Positions 16,799-25,834 of a stretch of DNA of 64,000 nt are shown in pieces (the stretch's first letter is position 1; every line of letters starts with the position of its first letter). This DNA is from CAXTEJ01 sp964243295 (GTDB taxonomy: Bacteria; Actinomycetota; Actinomycetes; Actinomycetales; Angustibacteraceae): positions 23,696 through 87,695 of the forward strand of contig CAXTEJ010000010.1 of NCBI GenBank assembly GCA_964243295.1, read 5' to 3'. The notes under the pieces were generated by a model that was not told the origin of the DNA, ran no database searches, and was given only the letters and a program-made list of their open reading frames with translations. The position numbers were made by a program, and so were the translations under genes.

Positions 16799-17638
16799 AT
16801 GACTCTCACCCCTCACGAGGTTGCAGAAGTCGACGCGGCCAACGACACCGGCCGGCGTCCGGTCGTCTTCATCCACGGACTCTGGTTGCTTTCCAGCAGC
16901 TGGGACCGTTGGCGCCGGCTCTTCGAGGACGCCGGCTACGCGACAGTCGCGCCCGGCTGGCCCGATGACCCGGAGACCGTCTCGAAGGCCCGTGAGGACC
17001 CGGGTGTCTTCGCCCACAAGATGGTGAAGGCCGTCACTGAGCACTACCTCGAGGCGATCGACAGGCTCACCACCGAACCGGCGGTCATCGGCCACTCCTT
17101 CGGCGGTCTCATCGCACAACAGGTCGCTGGCGAGGGCGCCTCGGCCGCCACGGTCGCGATCGACCCGGCACCCGGCCGCGGGATCCTCCCTGTTCCGACC
17201 TCAGCGCTCAAGTCCGGTGCGCCCGTGGTCGGCAACCCCGTCAACTACGGCCGGGCAGTCACGCTCACGCTCGAGGAGTTCACGTACGGCTGGGCCAACG
17301 CCCTCGACGACGAGGAGACCAAGGCCCTGTACGAGGAGTTCCACGTGGCAGCTTCGGGCTCGCCGATCTTTCAGGCGGTGGCGGCAAACCTGAACCCGTT
17401 CAGTCAGACCAAAGTCAAGTTCAGCGCCGAGGACCGCGGTCCGATCCTCATCGTCTCGGGCGAGAAGGACCACACCGTGCCCCGCTCCATCGCCCATGCG
17501 GTCTACACCAAGCACAGCAAGAACACCGCGGTCACCGAGTTCGTCGAGGTGCCGGGGCGTGGCCACTCCTTGACGATCGACCACGGCTGGCAAGAGGTCG
17601 CCCAGACCTCGCTCGACTTCGTCAGGCGGTTCGTGTGA
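16799..17638 (+). CDS. alpha/beta hydrolase
   Basis: A 279-residue alpha/beta-hydrolase fold protein: oxyanion motif VFIHGLWLLSSSW, nucleophile elbow GHSFGG with Ser100, an acid-region strand PILIVSGEKDHTVP and a late His in GRGHSLTIDHGW. There is no signal peptide. ATG 16790 three codons upstream is equally possible. Its TGA overlaps the ATG of the next, broken hydrolase (TGATG), so the two were a coupled pair. Divergent from the LuxR regulator. Substrate unknown. Confidence 0.85.
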   Translation: MTLTPHEVAEVDAANDTGRRPVVFIHGLWLLSSSWDRWRRLFEDAGYATVAPGWPDDPETVSKAREDPGVFAHKMVKAVTEHYLEAIDRLTTEPAVIGHSFGGLIAQQVAGEGASAATVAIDPAPGRGILPVPTSALKSGAPVVGNPVNYGRAVTLTLEEFTYGWANALDDEETKALYEEFHVAASGSPIFQAVAANLNPFSQTKVKFSAEDRGPILIVSGEKDHTVPRSIAHAVYTKHSKNTAVTEFVEVPGRGHSLTIDHGWQEVAQTSLDFVRRFV

Positions 17639-18500
17639 TGCCCGGTGCGAACCCGCACAACCTGTCCCTCGAGCCGCCCGCGCAGGCGTTCTGCGTGGCA
17701 ACCAGCGAGCCGCCGTTCCTGCACCAGCTGCCGCCGGACCAGGGCCGCGCCGCCATCGACGACATGCAGAGCAGCGACGTCTTCGAGCCTGACGTCGATG
17801 ACGAGTGGGTGACTGTCGAAGGCGGCCCGACAGGTTTCGTTAGAACGCGGATCGTGCGGCCGCCCGGCGCGACCGACACCCTGCCGGGCCCGCTACCCGA
17901 TCGCACTTGAGCAGACCTACGCCGTCGCGGGTTGGCTCGTCGACCAGGGTGCCGCCAACCTGCTGGACGCGTCACGAATGGCGGTCGCCGGCGACTCGGT
18001 CGGCGCGAACATGGCGATCGCACTGACGCTGCTCGCCAAGCAGCGCGGCGGTGTGTCGTTCGTGCAGCAGGTGTTGTTCTACCCAGTCACGAACTCTGCG
18101 TTCGACACCCCCCAATTACGACCAGTTCGCCGAGGGTTACGTCCTCACCAGGACGGGAATGCAGTGGTTCTGGAACCAGTACACGACTGATGAGTTCGAG
18201 CGGGCGCAGATCACGGCCTCACCGCTACGAGCCACCCTCGAACAGTTGAATGGTCTGTCACCGGCGCTGGTCATCACCGCCGAGGCGGACGTGCTACGCG
18301 ACGAAGGTGAGGCGTACGCCGCCAGACTGCGTGCCGCCGACGTCCCGACCACTGCCGTGCGGTACGGCGGCATCATCCACGACTTCGTCATGCTCCACCC
18401 GCTGCACGACACCCACGCCGCTATCACGGCAGTCGCCCAGGCCACGTCCGTGCTGCGCGCCGAGCTCCACGACAGCCCTCCGCTCACTGCCCCTGCATGA
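17638..18500 (+). pseudogene. alpha/beta hydrolase fold-3 esterase, deleted and frameshifted
   Basis: The start is intact at ATG 17638 (PGANPHNLSLEPPAQAF...). After GATDTLP near 17885 the text jumps to ARYPIALEQTYAVAGWL in another frame. The roughly 40 residues that should hold the HGGGW oxyanion motif are gone. The nucleophile region survives (MAVAGDSVGANMAIAL). At 18106-18111 a six-C run shifts frame again, since FDTP should be followed by NYDQFAEGYV. The rest has the expected Asp and His areas (TAEADVLRDEGE, GIIHDF). At least one deletion and one frameshift: non-functional. Confidence 0.8.
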
Positions 18501-18574
18501 CGGTGGCAACAACGGCGTTGAAAGGCCAACCATGATGTCGGGCAAGCCGAGCACCAACCCAGCGGGGGCGTTCC

Positions 18575-19591
18575 GTGGCTGTGCTGCTTGACACCTCGCC
18601 GCTTCCCGGTGCTGATCGCCAAGAAGCCCTGCGCGCGGCGCTGTCAGCTGCCAGTGCCCCCACCAGCGTTGAGCTGGCGAACGACCCGGCCGACCGCGCG
18701 CCAGCCCTCATCAACGTCTGGCAGCTCGGCGAGGGCACGCGCCTGATCAGCGCCCGCCTGCCGGCCCTGCGGCTGCACCGCACCCCAGGACACATCAAGC
18801 GCACCGCAGATGAACGAATCTCGCTGTCTGTCCTGAGCGCCGGTCGGTCACGGCTCAGCCATCTGGGTCAGACCCGGGACAGTCAGCCGAATCAGCTGTG
18901 CCTGGTCGACCTGACCTCGACGTACTACTACGAGCGAGCCAGGTCACCGCTTTCTCAGCACACGGTGTACGTCGACAACAGCTGCCTGGTAGTCCCGGTC
19001 GACCTCGTACGTCGGGCAGCGCCCAGACTACCCAGCAGCCCCCTGTACGAACTCACCAGAGACCACCTGCGAAACCTGGCCGACGCCGCCGCCCGCAGCG
19101 AGGACACCCCCGTTGCCGAGCTGCTCGGCTCAGCGACGAGGACCCTGGTCCGGGCGCTCCTGGTGACGGCAGCAGCGGACGACACCCAGGCAGCGCAGGC
19201 TCTGCACGAGCTCTTGCCGGACCGGATCCGCTTCTACATCCGCGAGCACCTCACAGAGGCCGATCTCACCCCGGCGCGGGTCGCCCGGGCGCACCACATC
19301 TCGGAGCGGTACCTGTTCAAGCTGTGGAGCAGCCAGGACGTGAGTCTCGCGGAGACGATCATGAACCTGCGGCTCGAAGGCGCCCGCAAGGACCTCAAGG
19401 AGCCGCAGCTGTCGACCCGCACAGTCGCCGAGACCGCCCGGCGATGGGGCTTCTCGGACTCGACACACTTCGCGCGACGCTTCCGGCAGGCCTACGGGCA
19501 GTCGCCTGGGCGGTCCCGGTCGAGCACTGAAACCGACCCATCTCGTCAGAGGTCCTTCGGGCCGGTAGTCGCTCGATCAGCGGCCCCCTGA
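18575..19591 (+). CDS. AraC-family transcriptional regulator
   Basis: A 338-residue regulator with an N-terminal AraC-binding-like cupin-type domain (~30-200; HIKRTADERISLSVLSAGRS, QLCLVDLTSTYYYE) and a C-terminal AraC HTH pair (~215-320; ADLTPARVARAHHISERYLF, then AETARRWGFSDSTHFARRFR). This layout is that of NphR/FeaR-like activators. GTG 18575 is the upstream-most reasonable start. It sits between the broken esterase and three further hydrolase genes on the same strand, so it probably regulates one or both groups. Confidence 0.88.
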   Translation: MAVLLDTSPLPGADRQEALRAALSAASAPTSVELANDPADRAPALINVWQLGEGTRLISARLPALRLHRTPGHIKRTADERISLSVLSAGRSRLSHLGQTRDSQPNQLCLVDLTSTYYYERARSPLSQHTVYVDNSCLVVPVDLVRRAAPRLPSSPLYELTRDHLRNLADAAARSEDTPVAELLGSATRTLVRALLVTAAADDTQAAQALHELLPDRIRFYIREHLTEADLTPARVARAHHISERYLFKLWSSQDVSLAETIMNLRLEGARKDLKEPQLSTRTVAETARRWGFSDSTHFARRFRQAYGQSPGRSRSSTETDPSRQRSFGPVVARSAAP

Positions 19592-19665
19592 GTATCCGAG
19601 CAAACAGGCGGCTCCCGGCAGTGCTGGTTGAGGCTCAGCAGAGCCCACGAGCAGCTAGGCGCGCT

Positions 19666-19684
19666 GCGCCGGACGCTCCGGCGC
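19666..19684 (+). terminator. hairpin downstream of the AraC gene
   Basis: GCGCCGGA-CGC-TCCGGCGC, a perfect 8-bp stem with a 3-base loop 75 bases after the AraC stop. There is no T-run, so it could be a terminator of the U-less type common in high-GC actinobacteria or simply an mRNA 3' stabiliser. Confidence 0.4.
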
Positions 19685-19884
19685 GCCTGGACGGCGGACC
19701 GACCGACGCAGCACCGGTTTGGGACGCCGGGTGCGCCTCCAGCACCACGTGTGTGCACGTCCAGCACTGTCGGGCAGGTCGAGGGCTTCCTACCGTCTAG
19801 CCCTGAGACGAGCTCACGGCCCTGGTGAGGACGTGAGGCGACGACGTGAGCGACCACACGACCCGAGCGACCAAGGAGGCGATG

Positions 19885-20730
19885 ATGGGCAGTGTCACCA
19901 CTGATGACGGCACGAGCATCTACTACAAGGACTGGGGCTCCGGCCCAGCGGTGGTGTTCTGCCACGGCTGGCCGCTGAACAGCGACAGCTGGGAAGCGCA
20001 GATGCTGTTTCTCGGCTCCCACGGGTACCGCGCGGTCGCGCACGACCGGCGGGGACACGGCCGGTCCAGTCAGACGTGGGACGGCAACGACATGAACACC
20101 TACGCCGACGACCTCGCCGCGGTCATCGACAACCTGGACCTGCGGGACGTGACGCTGGTCGGCTTCTCGACCGGTGGCGGCGAGGTCGCGCGGTACATCG
20201 GCCGGTACGGCACGGCACGGGTCGCCGCTGCGGTCCTGGTGTCAGCTGTGCCGCCGTTCATGCTCAGGACTGACGACAACCCCGGCGGTGTCCCCCTCGC
20301 GGTGTTCGACGGCCTGCGGACCCAGTCATTGGCTGACCGGTCGCAGCTGTACAAGGACCTCGCCGACACAAGCTTCTTCGGCGCGAACCGGCCCGCCGCT
20401 ACCGTCTCGCAGGGCATGCGCGACGCATTCTGGCGCCAAGGCTTGCAAGCCGGCCACCGCAACGCTTACGAGAGCATCGCCGCCTTCTCCGCCACCGACT
20501 TCCGCAAGGACCTCACCCAGTTCGACGTGCCGACCCTCGTCATCCACGGCGACGACGACCAGGTGGTCCCGTTCGACGTAGGCGGCAGGGCCTCGGCCGA
20601 GGCCATCGACGGCGCCGAGCTGACGGTCTACCCAGGCGCCCCGCACGGCATCACCGACACCCACAAGGACCGACTCAACGCGGACTTGCTCGCCTTCTTG
20701 CAGCGACGCACGGGGAGCAACCATGTCTGA
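19885..20730 (+). CDS. alpha/beta hydrolase, non-haem chloroperoxidase type
   Basis: A 281-residue protein close to the bromo/chloroperoxidase-like esterases: VVFCHGWPLNSDSW (oxyanion), AHDRRGHGRSS, nucleophile elbow GFSTGGGE with Ser95, IHGDDDQVVPF (acid) and GAPHGITDTH (His). ATG 19885 was chosen over 19846 and 19882 because AAGGAGG at 19873-19879 is then 5 bases away. It is the first of three close hydrolase genes and its stop overlaps the next start by 8 bases. The peroxidase label reflects family naming, not a proven activity. Confidence 0.88.
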   Translation: MGSVTTDDGTSIYYKDWGSGPAVVFCHGWPLNSDSWEAQMLFLGSHGYRAVAHDRRGHGRSSQTWDGNDMNTYADDLAAVIDNLDLRDVTLVGFSTGGGEVARYIGRYGTARVAAAVLVSAVPPFMLRTDDNPGGVPLAVFDGLRTQSLADRSQLYKDLADTSFFGANRPAATVSQGMRDAFWRQGLQAGHRNAYESIAAFSATDFRKDLTQFDVPTLVIHGDDDQVVPFDVGGRASAEAIDGAELTVYPGAPHGITDTHKDRLNADLLAFLQRRTGSNHV

Positions 20731-21577
20731 CGGCGGCTTCCTCACCGCGCCCAACTCGTTCATCGACGCCGTCAACGGCGTCCGGTACTGCTACCGCACG
20801 GTAGGCACGTCGACCGGCGGCCAACCACCGTTGCTGCTCCTGCAGCACTTCCGCGGGAGCCTCGACAGCTGGGACCCGCTCCTGGTCGACCAGCTCGCCG
20901 CCGAGCGGGAAGTGATCATGGTCGACAACACCGGCGTCGGGCTCAGCAGCGGAAGCACCCCCAGCACCGTCGCCGAGATGGCCCGCGACGCGATCGCGTT
21001 CTGCGCAGCCCTGGAGCTGACCCGCCTGGACCTGCTCGGCTTCTCCCTTGGTGGGTTCGTGGCGCAGGACATCGCCTTGACCCGGCCCGACCTGGTCAAC
21101 CGGCTCGTGCTGGCCGGCACCGGCCCAAAGGGAGCACCCGGAATGCACGGCTGGCGCAAGGACATCGCCGACCGGGCACGCGCGGACCAACCCGGCGCGG
21201 AAAGCGTGCTTTACATCTTCTTCGCCCACACCCCCACCAGCCAGGCGCTCGGCGGGGAGTTCCTCGGACGGGCCTTCCAGCCACGCGACGACCAGGACGG
21301 ACCGGTCACCTTCGCAGCCCGGGACGCGCAGTACGACGCCGTCGTTCGCTGGGGGATCCCCGACCTGTCCAAGCTCGAGCGCCTGACCGGCATCGGTCAG
21401 CCGACCCTCATCCTTCAAGGCGACAACGACCTGATGATCCCGACCAGGGGAAGTCACACCATGGCCGGACTCATCCCGAACGCGACACTGCACATCTTCC
21501 CAGACGCGGCACACGCTTCCCTGTTCCAGTACCCGCACGAAGCAGCCGCTGTGATCGACGCCTTCCTCGACGACTAG
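20723..21577 (+). CDS. alpha/beta hydrolase
   Basis: A 284-residue alpha/beta hydrolase with LLLLQHFRGSLDSWD in the oxyanion region, nucleophile elbow GFSLGG (Ser108), ILQGDNDLMIPT (acid) and FPDAAHASLFQYP (His). ATG 20723 lies within the preceding gene (8-base overlap), so coupled translation is likely. The usual HG dipeptide is QHF here, as in a subgroup of hydrolases of unknown substrate. Cytosolic. Confidence 0.85.
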   Translation: MSDGGFLTAPNSFIDAVNGVRYCYRTVGTSTGGQPPLLLLQHFRGSLDSWDPLLVDQLAAEREVIMVDNTGVGLSSGSTPSTVAEMARDAIAFCAALELTRLDLLGFSLGGFVAQDIALTRPDLVNRLVLAGTGPKGAPGMHGWRKDIADRARADQPGAESVLYIFFAHTPTSQALGGEFLGRAFQPRDDQDGPVTFAARDAQYDAVVRWGIPDLSKLERLTGIGQPTLILQGDNDLMIPTRGSHTMAGLIPNATLHIFPDAAHASLFQYPHEAAAVIDAFLDD

Positions 21578-21633
21578 CGGCAGCAAGCCCCCTGCCGTAC
21601 GCCCACCTCGTACCTCTCGACCTGGAGATCACC

Positions 21634-22344
21634 ATGCCCGAACAGCCCACCGTCGTCCTCGTTCACGGCGCCTTCGCGGAGTCCGCCAGCTGGAACAACG
21701 TCATCAGCAGTCTGCAGGCCTCGGGACTGCGCACCGTCGCCGCCGCCAACCCGATCCGGAGCCTGTCCGGTGACACCGCGTTCCTCAAGAGCCTGCTCGC
21801 GGCGATCGAGGGATCTGTCGTGCTCGTCGGACACTCCTACGGGGGCTCGGTCATGTCCAACGCCGCCCTCGGCAACCCGAACGTCAAGGCACTGGTGTTC
21901 GTGGCCGCCTTTGCGCCCGAGGCGGGTGAGAGCATCGGCGAGCTGTCCGGCAAGTTCCCGGGAAGCACCCTGGGACAGACGCTGTGGATGGTCCCGCAGT
22001 CGGACGGCACCACCGACCTGTACATCCGCCAGGAGGCCTACCAGAAGCAGTTCGCCGGAGACCTGAGCGAGCAGGACGCAGCCCTCGCCGCCGTAGGGCA
22101 GCGCCCGCTGTGCGACGCCGCCCTGAACGAGGGCGCCACTGCACCGGCGTGGAAGGCCCTGCCGTCCTGGTTCATCTGGCCCGAGCTGGACTACAACATC
22201 CCGCCGGCCGTGCACGCGTTCATGGCCGAGCGCGCAGGCGCGCGCGAGGCGGTCGAGGTGCCCGGAGCGTCCCACTCGTTGCCGGTGTCCCACCCAGACA
22301 AGGTGAGCGACATGATCCTTCGGGCCGTCGAGGCAGCGTGCTGA
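21634..22344 (+). CDS. alpha/beta hydrolase (salicylate-esterase-like family)
   Basis: A 236-residue compact hydrolase of the AB_hydrolase_6 group: VVLVHGAFAESASWNNVI at the N-terminus, nucleophile GHSYGG (Ser68) and C-terminal His in GASHSLPVSHPDKVSDMI. Family relatives are often annotated as esterases with plant-type salicylate or cyanohydrin substrates; the true substrate here is unknown. It follows the previous hydrolase by 56 bases, probably in the same transcript. Confidence 0.85.
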   Translation: MPEQPTVVLVHGAFAESASWNNVISSLQASGLRTVAAANPIRSLSGDTAFLKSLLAAIEGSVVLVGHSYGGSVMSNAALGNPNVKALVFVAAFAPEAGESIGELSGKFPGSTLGQTLWMVPQSDGTTDLYIRQEAYQKQFAGDLSEQDAALAAVGQRPLCDAALNEGATAPAWKALPSWFIWPELDYNIPPAVHAFMAERAGAREAVEVPGASHSLPVSHPDKVSDMILRAVEAAC

Positions 22345-22378
22345 TGCGCGCCGTCACCTGCCCTGCTGGATCGGGCCG

Positions 22379-22859
22379 GTGACGGGCACGTCGCCGACGG
22401 CCACCTCATGGACGGCCCGAGCTGCTCAGCTCGGGCTCGTCCTGCCGCCTTCTCCGCTCCCCGTCGCTGCCTACCGCGCGGCCGTCCGGTCCGGCAACAC
22501 GGTGATCACGTCCGGTCAGCTGCCGCTCGTGGACGGCCGACTCGAGGTGACCGGGAAGGTCGGTGCAGCCGTCAGCCAGGAGCAGGCGCGCACCGCCGCG
22601 CGGACGTGCGCGTTTGAACGCGCTCGCCGCCGTTGATGCTCTCGTCGGGCTGGACAGCGTCATCCGGGTTCTGCGGGTCGGTGGCGTCGTGAACTCCGCA
22701 CCCGGGTTCACCGGGCAGGCCCAGGTCGTTGACGGCGCGTCTGTTCTCTTGGCTGACTTGTTCGGTGAGGCGGGTACCCACGCACGCTCGGCGATCGGTG
22801 TCGCGGAGCTGCCCCTCGACGCCTCGGTCGAGATCGAGCTGACACTGATGGTCCGCTAG
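22379..22859 (+). pseudogene. RidA-family protein, single-base frameshift
   Basis: From GTG 22379 the frame matches RidA/YjgF proteins (AAYRAAVRSGNTVITSGQLP, then GKVGAAVSQEQARTAARTCA) and then turns into FERARRR and stops. In the next frame the conserved text continues exactly (LNALAAVDALVGLDSVIRVL, GFTGQAQVVDGASVLLADLF, GVAELPLDASVEIE) to 22859. One extra T in the TTT near 22612-22614 accounts for it. If this is a sequencing error the product is a normal reactive-imine deaminase of about 158 residues. Confidence 0.8.
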
Positions 22860-22918
22860 TCGAGCAGTGGCCAGGTGGGCCCCGGGTGACCCAGCGCGCA
22901 ACCCCCACGCCCCCATCG

Positions 22919-22940
22919 CCGTGATCACGCCATCCTGGCC
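22919..22940 (+). repeat. dispersed intergenic repeat, copy C
   Basis: Begins CCGTGATCACGCCATCCTGG followed by CC. It shares the CCGTGATCA core, spacing and CC end with copy A, with a few substitutions. It lies in the 292-bp gap between ridA and xylB, which otherwise holds only promoter-like sequence near 23080-23106. Confidence 0.5.
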
Positions 22941-23086
22941 TGCCCCGCCCACCAGGCGGCCAGGTGCGCCGATCGACAGTCCTCCGCAGGTTCGCCAGCC
23001 CCTGTCCGTCGGCCCGCTCCACCGCCCCGACTCCCGGCCGTCCGGGGTCGGCGGCGCACGGTCTGCGCAGCGCGGGCATTGACTTC

Positions 23087-23106
23087 GTTCACGACTCGTA
23101 CTTAAC
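23087..23106 (+). promoter_or_regulatory. imperfect palindrome upstream of xylB
   Basis: GTTCACGACTCGTACTTAAC, 12 of 20 positions symmetric, with GTT/AAC ends, 46 bases before the xylB start. TTGACT just upstream (23079-23084) could be a -35 box. Position and shape suit a ROK-repressor operator, but the match is modest. Confidence 0.35.
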
Positions 23107-23151
23107 TGGCGCGGCGGCAGCGGAGCCGCCCCGACGACGGTGGGAGCAGCG

Positions 23152-24600
23152 GTGAGCCAGATCCCCGACGAGCAGGCGCGCGGCACGCAGACGGGTTCGC
23201 CCGACGACCGGCTGGTCCTCGGCATCGACAGCTCGACGCAGTCGTGCAAGGCCGTCCTGGTGCGTGCGTCGGACGGCGTGACGGTCGCCACGGGCCGCGC
23301 GACCCACCCCGACGGCACCTCGGTCGACCCGCGGGTCTGGCTCAGCGCCCTGGACGAGGCGACGCGAGGACTGCTCGACCGCGCTTCGGCCGTCGCGGTC
23401 GGCGGCCAGCAGCACGGCATGGTCGCGCTCGACGACGCCGACGAGCCGGTGCGCGACGCGCTGCTGTGGAACGACACCCGGTCGTCGTCGGCGGCGGACG
23501 AGCTCGTGGCCGAGATGGGCGGGGCGAAGGCCTGCGCCGACGCCGTCGGCAGCGTCCTGGTCGCCTCGTTCACCGCGACCAAGCTGCGGTGGCTGCGCGA
23601 CAGCGAGCCGGACGCCGCCCGCCGCGTCACCCGGGTGCTGTTGCCTCACGACTACCTCACCTGGCACCTGTCCGGGCGCGAGGTCGCGGTGACCGACCGC
23701 GGCGACGCGTCCGGCACGGGCTACTGGTCACCGGGCGACCAGGCCTGGCGCCCGGACCTCGCCGCCGCCGCGCTCGGCCACGACCTCGAGCTGCCGCGCG
23801 TGGCTGAGCCCGGTGAGGCGGTCGGCCGGGTGCCGTCGTCCGGAGCGCTGCTCGGGGCCGGCACCGGCGACAACATGGCCGCCGCCCTCGGGCTGGGGGC
23901 CGGCGTGGGCGACGTCGTCGTCTCCATCGGCACCTCCGGCGTGGCCTCCATGGTGACCACCGTGCCGTGCGCCGACCCGACCGGCCTGGTGTCCGGCTTC
24001 GCCGACGCCACCGGCCGCTACCTGCCGCTGGCCTGCACGCTCAACGCCTCCCGCGTGCTCGACATGACCGCACGGCTGCTGGGCGTCGACCTCGACCGGC
24101 TCTCCGAGCTCGCGCTGTCAGGCACACCCGGCGCGAACGGCCTGGTGCTGCTGCCCTACCTGGACGGCGAACGCACCCCCAACCGCCCTGACGCGGCCGG
24201 CACCCTGCACGGGCTGACCTCGCGCACCACGCCGTCCGACATGGCGCGTGCCGCCGTGGAAGGGCTGCTGTGCTCGCTCGCGGACGCCGTCGACCACCTC
24301 GTCGACGCCACCGGTACGACGGCCAGCCGGGTGCTGCTCGTGGGCGGAGGCGCACGCAGCGAGGCGGTGCGCGTGCTCGCCCCAGCCGTGTTCGGGCTTC
24401 CGGTCGTGGTGCCCGCCGCCGACGAGTACGTCGCCAGAGGCGCTGCGAGACAAGCGGCTTGGGTGCTGTCCGGTGACGCCGCTCCCCCGTCGTGGCCGCT
24501 GCCCGACGAGCGCACCTACGAGGCCGACGCCACCGACCAGTCCGGTGCCGGCGTCCGCGAGCAGTACGCGCTGCTCAAGGAGCGCACCGCCGCCTGGTGA
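23152..24600 (+). CDS. xylB: xylulokinase
   Basis: A FGGY carbohydrate kinase of 482 residues that phosphorylates D-xylulose to xylulose 5-phosphate. Visible motifs are the N-terminal phosphate loop LGIDSSTQSCKAVLV, the substrate strand GGQQHGMVALDDA, LLWNDTRS, and the C-terminal ATP site VLLVGGGARSEAVRVLAP. I chose GTG 23152, with GGGAG about 7 bases upstream, over GTG 23140. xylA follows 65 bases later on the same strand. Intact. Confidence 0.93.
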   Translation: MSQIPDEQARGTQTGSPDDRLVLGIDSSTQSCKAVLVRASDGVTVATGRATHPDGTSVDPRVWLSALDEATRGLLDRASAVAVGGQQHGMVALDDADEPVRDALLWNDTRSSSAADELVAEMGGAKACADAVGSVLVASFTATKLRWLRDSEPDAARRVTRVLLPHDYLTWHLSGREVAVTDRGDASGTGYWSPGDQAWRPDLAAAALGHDLELPRVAEPGEAVGRVPSSGALLGAGTGDNMAAALGLGAGVGDVVVSIGTSGVASMVTTVPCADPTGLVSGFADATGRYLPLACTLNASRVLDMTARLLGVDLDRLSELALSGTPGANGLVLLPYLDGERTPNRPDAAGTLHGLTSRTTPSDMARAAVEGLLCSLADAVDHLVDATGTTASRVLLVGGGARSEAVRVLAPAVFGLPVVVPAADEYVARGAARQAAWVLSGDAAPPSWPLPDERTYEADATDQSGAGVREQYALLKERTAAW

Positions 24601-24665
24601 CCGGCACCACCGACCGATCTGCCCGACGAAGCGACCGCACCACCCATCCCGACGAAAGGCCTGCT

Positions 24666-25829
24666 GTGGACGTCCCCGCACCCACCCGCGACGACAAGTT
24701 CTCCTTCGGTCTGTGGACCATCGGCTTCCAGGGCCGCGACCCCTTCGGCGACCCGGTGCGCGCGCCGATGGACCCGGTGCGCGCGCTGGAGAAGCTGGGC
24801 GAGCTCGGCGCCTACGGCGTCAACTTCCACGACGACGACCTCGTCCCCTTCGGCAGCGACGACGCCACCCGACAGGGCGTCATCGACCGCTTCCGCAAGG
24901 GCCTCGCCGACACCGGCATGGTCGTCACCACCGCGACGACCAACCTGTTCACCCACCCGGTGTTCAAGGACGGCGGCTTCACCAGCAACGACCGCGCGGT
25001 GCGCCGCTACGCGCTCAAGAAGGTCATGCGCAACGTCGACCTCGCCGCCGAGCTCGGCGCCAAGACCTACGTCGCGTGGGGCGGCCGCGAGGGCTCGGAG
25101 ACCGGCGGCGGCAAGGACGTCGCGGCGGCCCTCGACCGCTACCGCGAGGGTTTCGACCTGCTGACCCAGTACGTCGTCGACAAGGGTTACGACCTGCGCT
25201 TCGCCATCGAGCCCAAGCCGAACGAGCCTCGCGGCGACATCCTGCTGCCGACCGTCGGCCATGCCATCGCGTTCATCACGACCCTCGACCGCCCCGACCT
25301 CGTGGGCGTCAACCCTGAGATCGGCCACGAGGAGATGGCGGGCGTCAACGCCGCTCACGGCTACGCCCAGGCGCTGTGGCAGGGCAAGCTGTTCCACATC
25401 GACCTCAACGGCCAGAGCGGGCCGAAGTTCGACCAGGACCTGCGCTTCGGCGCCGGCAACGTGCGCGGCGCCTTCTGGGTCGTCGACACGCTGCTGCAGG
25501 GCGGGTACGACGGGCCGGTGCACTTCGACTACAAGCCCGGCCGCACCGAGGACGACGAGGGCGTGTGGGTCTCGGCCGAGGCCTGCATGCGCAACTACCT
25601 GATCCTGCGCGCCAAGTCGCAGGCGTTCCGCGCCGACGCCGACGTGCAGCAGGCCATGGCCGACGCCCGCGTGGGCGAGCTCGCGGTGCCGACGCTCGGC
25701 GAGGGCGAGGGCTGGAGCGACCTGGTCGAGGCAGCCGACCCCGACATCGAGGCGCTGGGCCGCAAGGGCATGGCGTTCGAGCGGCTCGACCAGCTGGCGC
25801 TGGAGCACCTGTACGGCATCCGGGGCTGA
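24666..25829 (+). CDS. xylA: xylose isomerase
   Basis: A 387-residue TIM-barrel enzyme interconverting D-xylose and D-xylulose, of the short actinobacterial class. It has the catalytic His55/Asp58 in GVNFHDDD, the metal-binding KPNEPRGD stretch, NPEIGHEEMAG and LFHIDLNGQSGPKFDQDL with the second metal site. GTG 24666 gives the family N-terminus (VPAPTRDDKFSFGLWTIGFQ), with AAAGG about 8 bases upstream. With xylB it carries xylose into the pentose phosphate pathway. Confidence 0.95.
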   Translation: MDVPAPTRDDKFSFGLWTIGFQGRDPFGDPVRAPMDPVRALEKLGELGAYGVNFHDDDLVPFGSDDATRQGVIDRFRKGLADTGMVVTTATTNLFTHPVFKDGGFTSNDRAVRRYALKKVMRNVDLAAELGAKTYVAWGGREGSETGGGKDVAAALDRYREGFDLLTQYVVDKGYDLRFAIEPKPNEPRGDILLPTVGHAIAFITTLDRPDLVGVNPEIGHEEMAGVNAAHGYAQALWQGKLFHIDLNGQSGPKFDQDLRFGAGNVRGAFWVVDTLLQGGYDGPVHFDYKPGRTEDDEGVWVSAEACMRNYLILRAKSQAFRADADVQQAMADARVGELAVPTLGEGEGWSDLVEAADPDIEALGRKGMAFERLDQLALEHLYGIRG

Positions 25830-25834
25830 CGCGC

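Noticed and set aside
13967..17119. Longer LuxR regulator starting at 17119
   Set aside because: The extra N-terminal part runs antisense into the hydrolase gene at 16799 and has no homology-like text; ATG 16657 gives the normal spacing to the P-loop.
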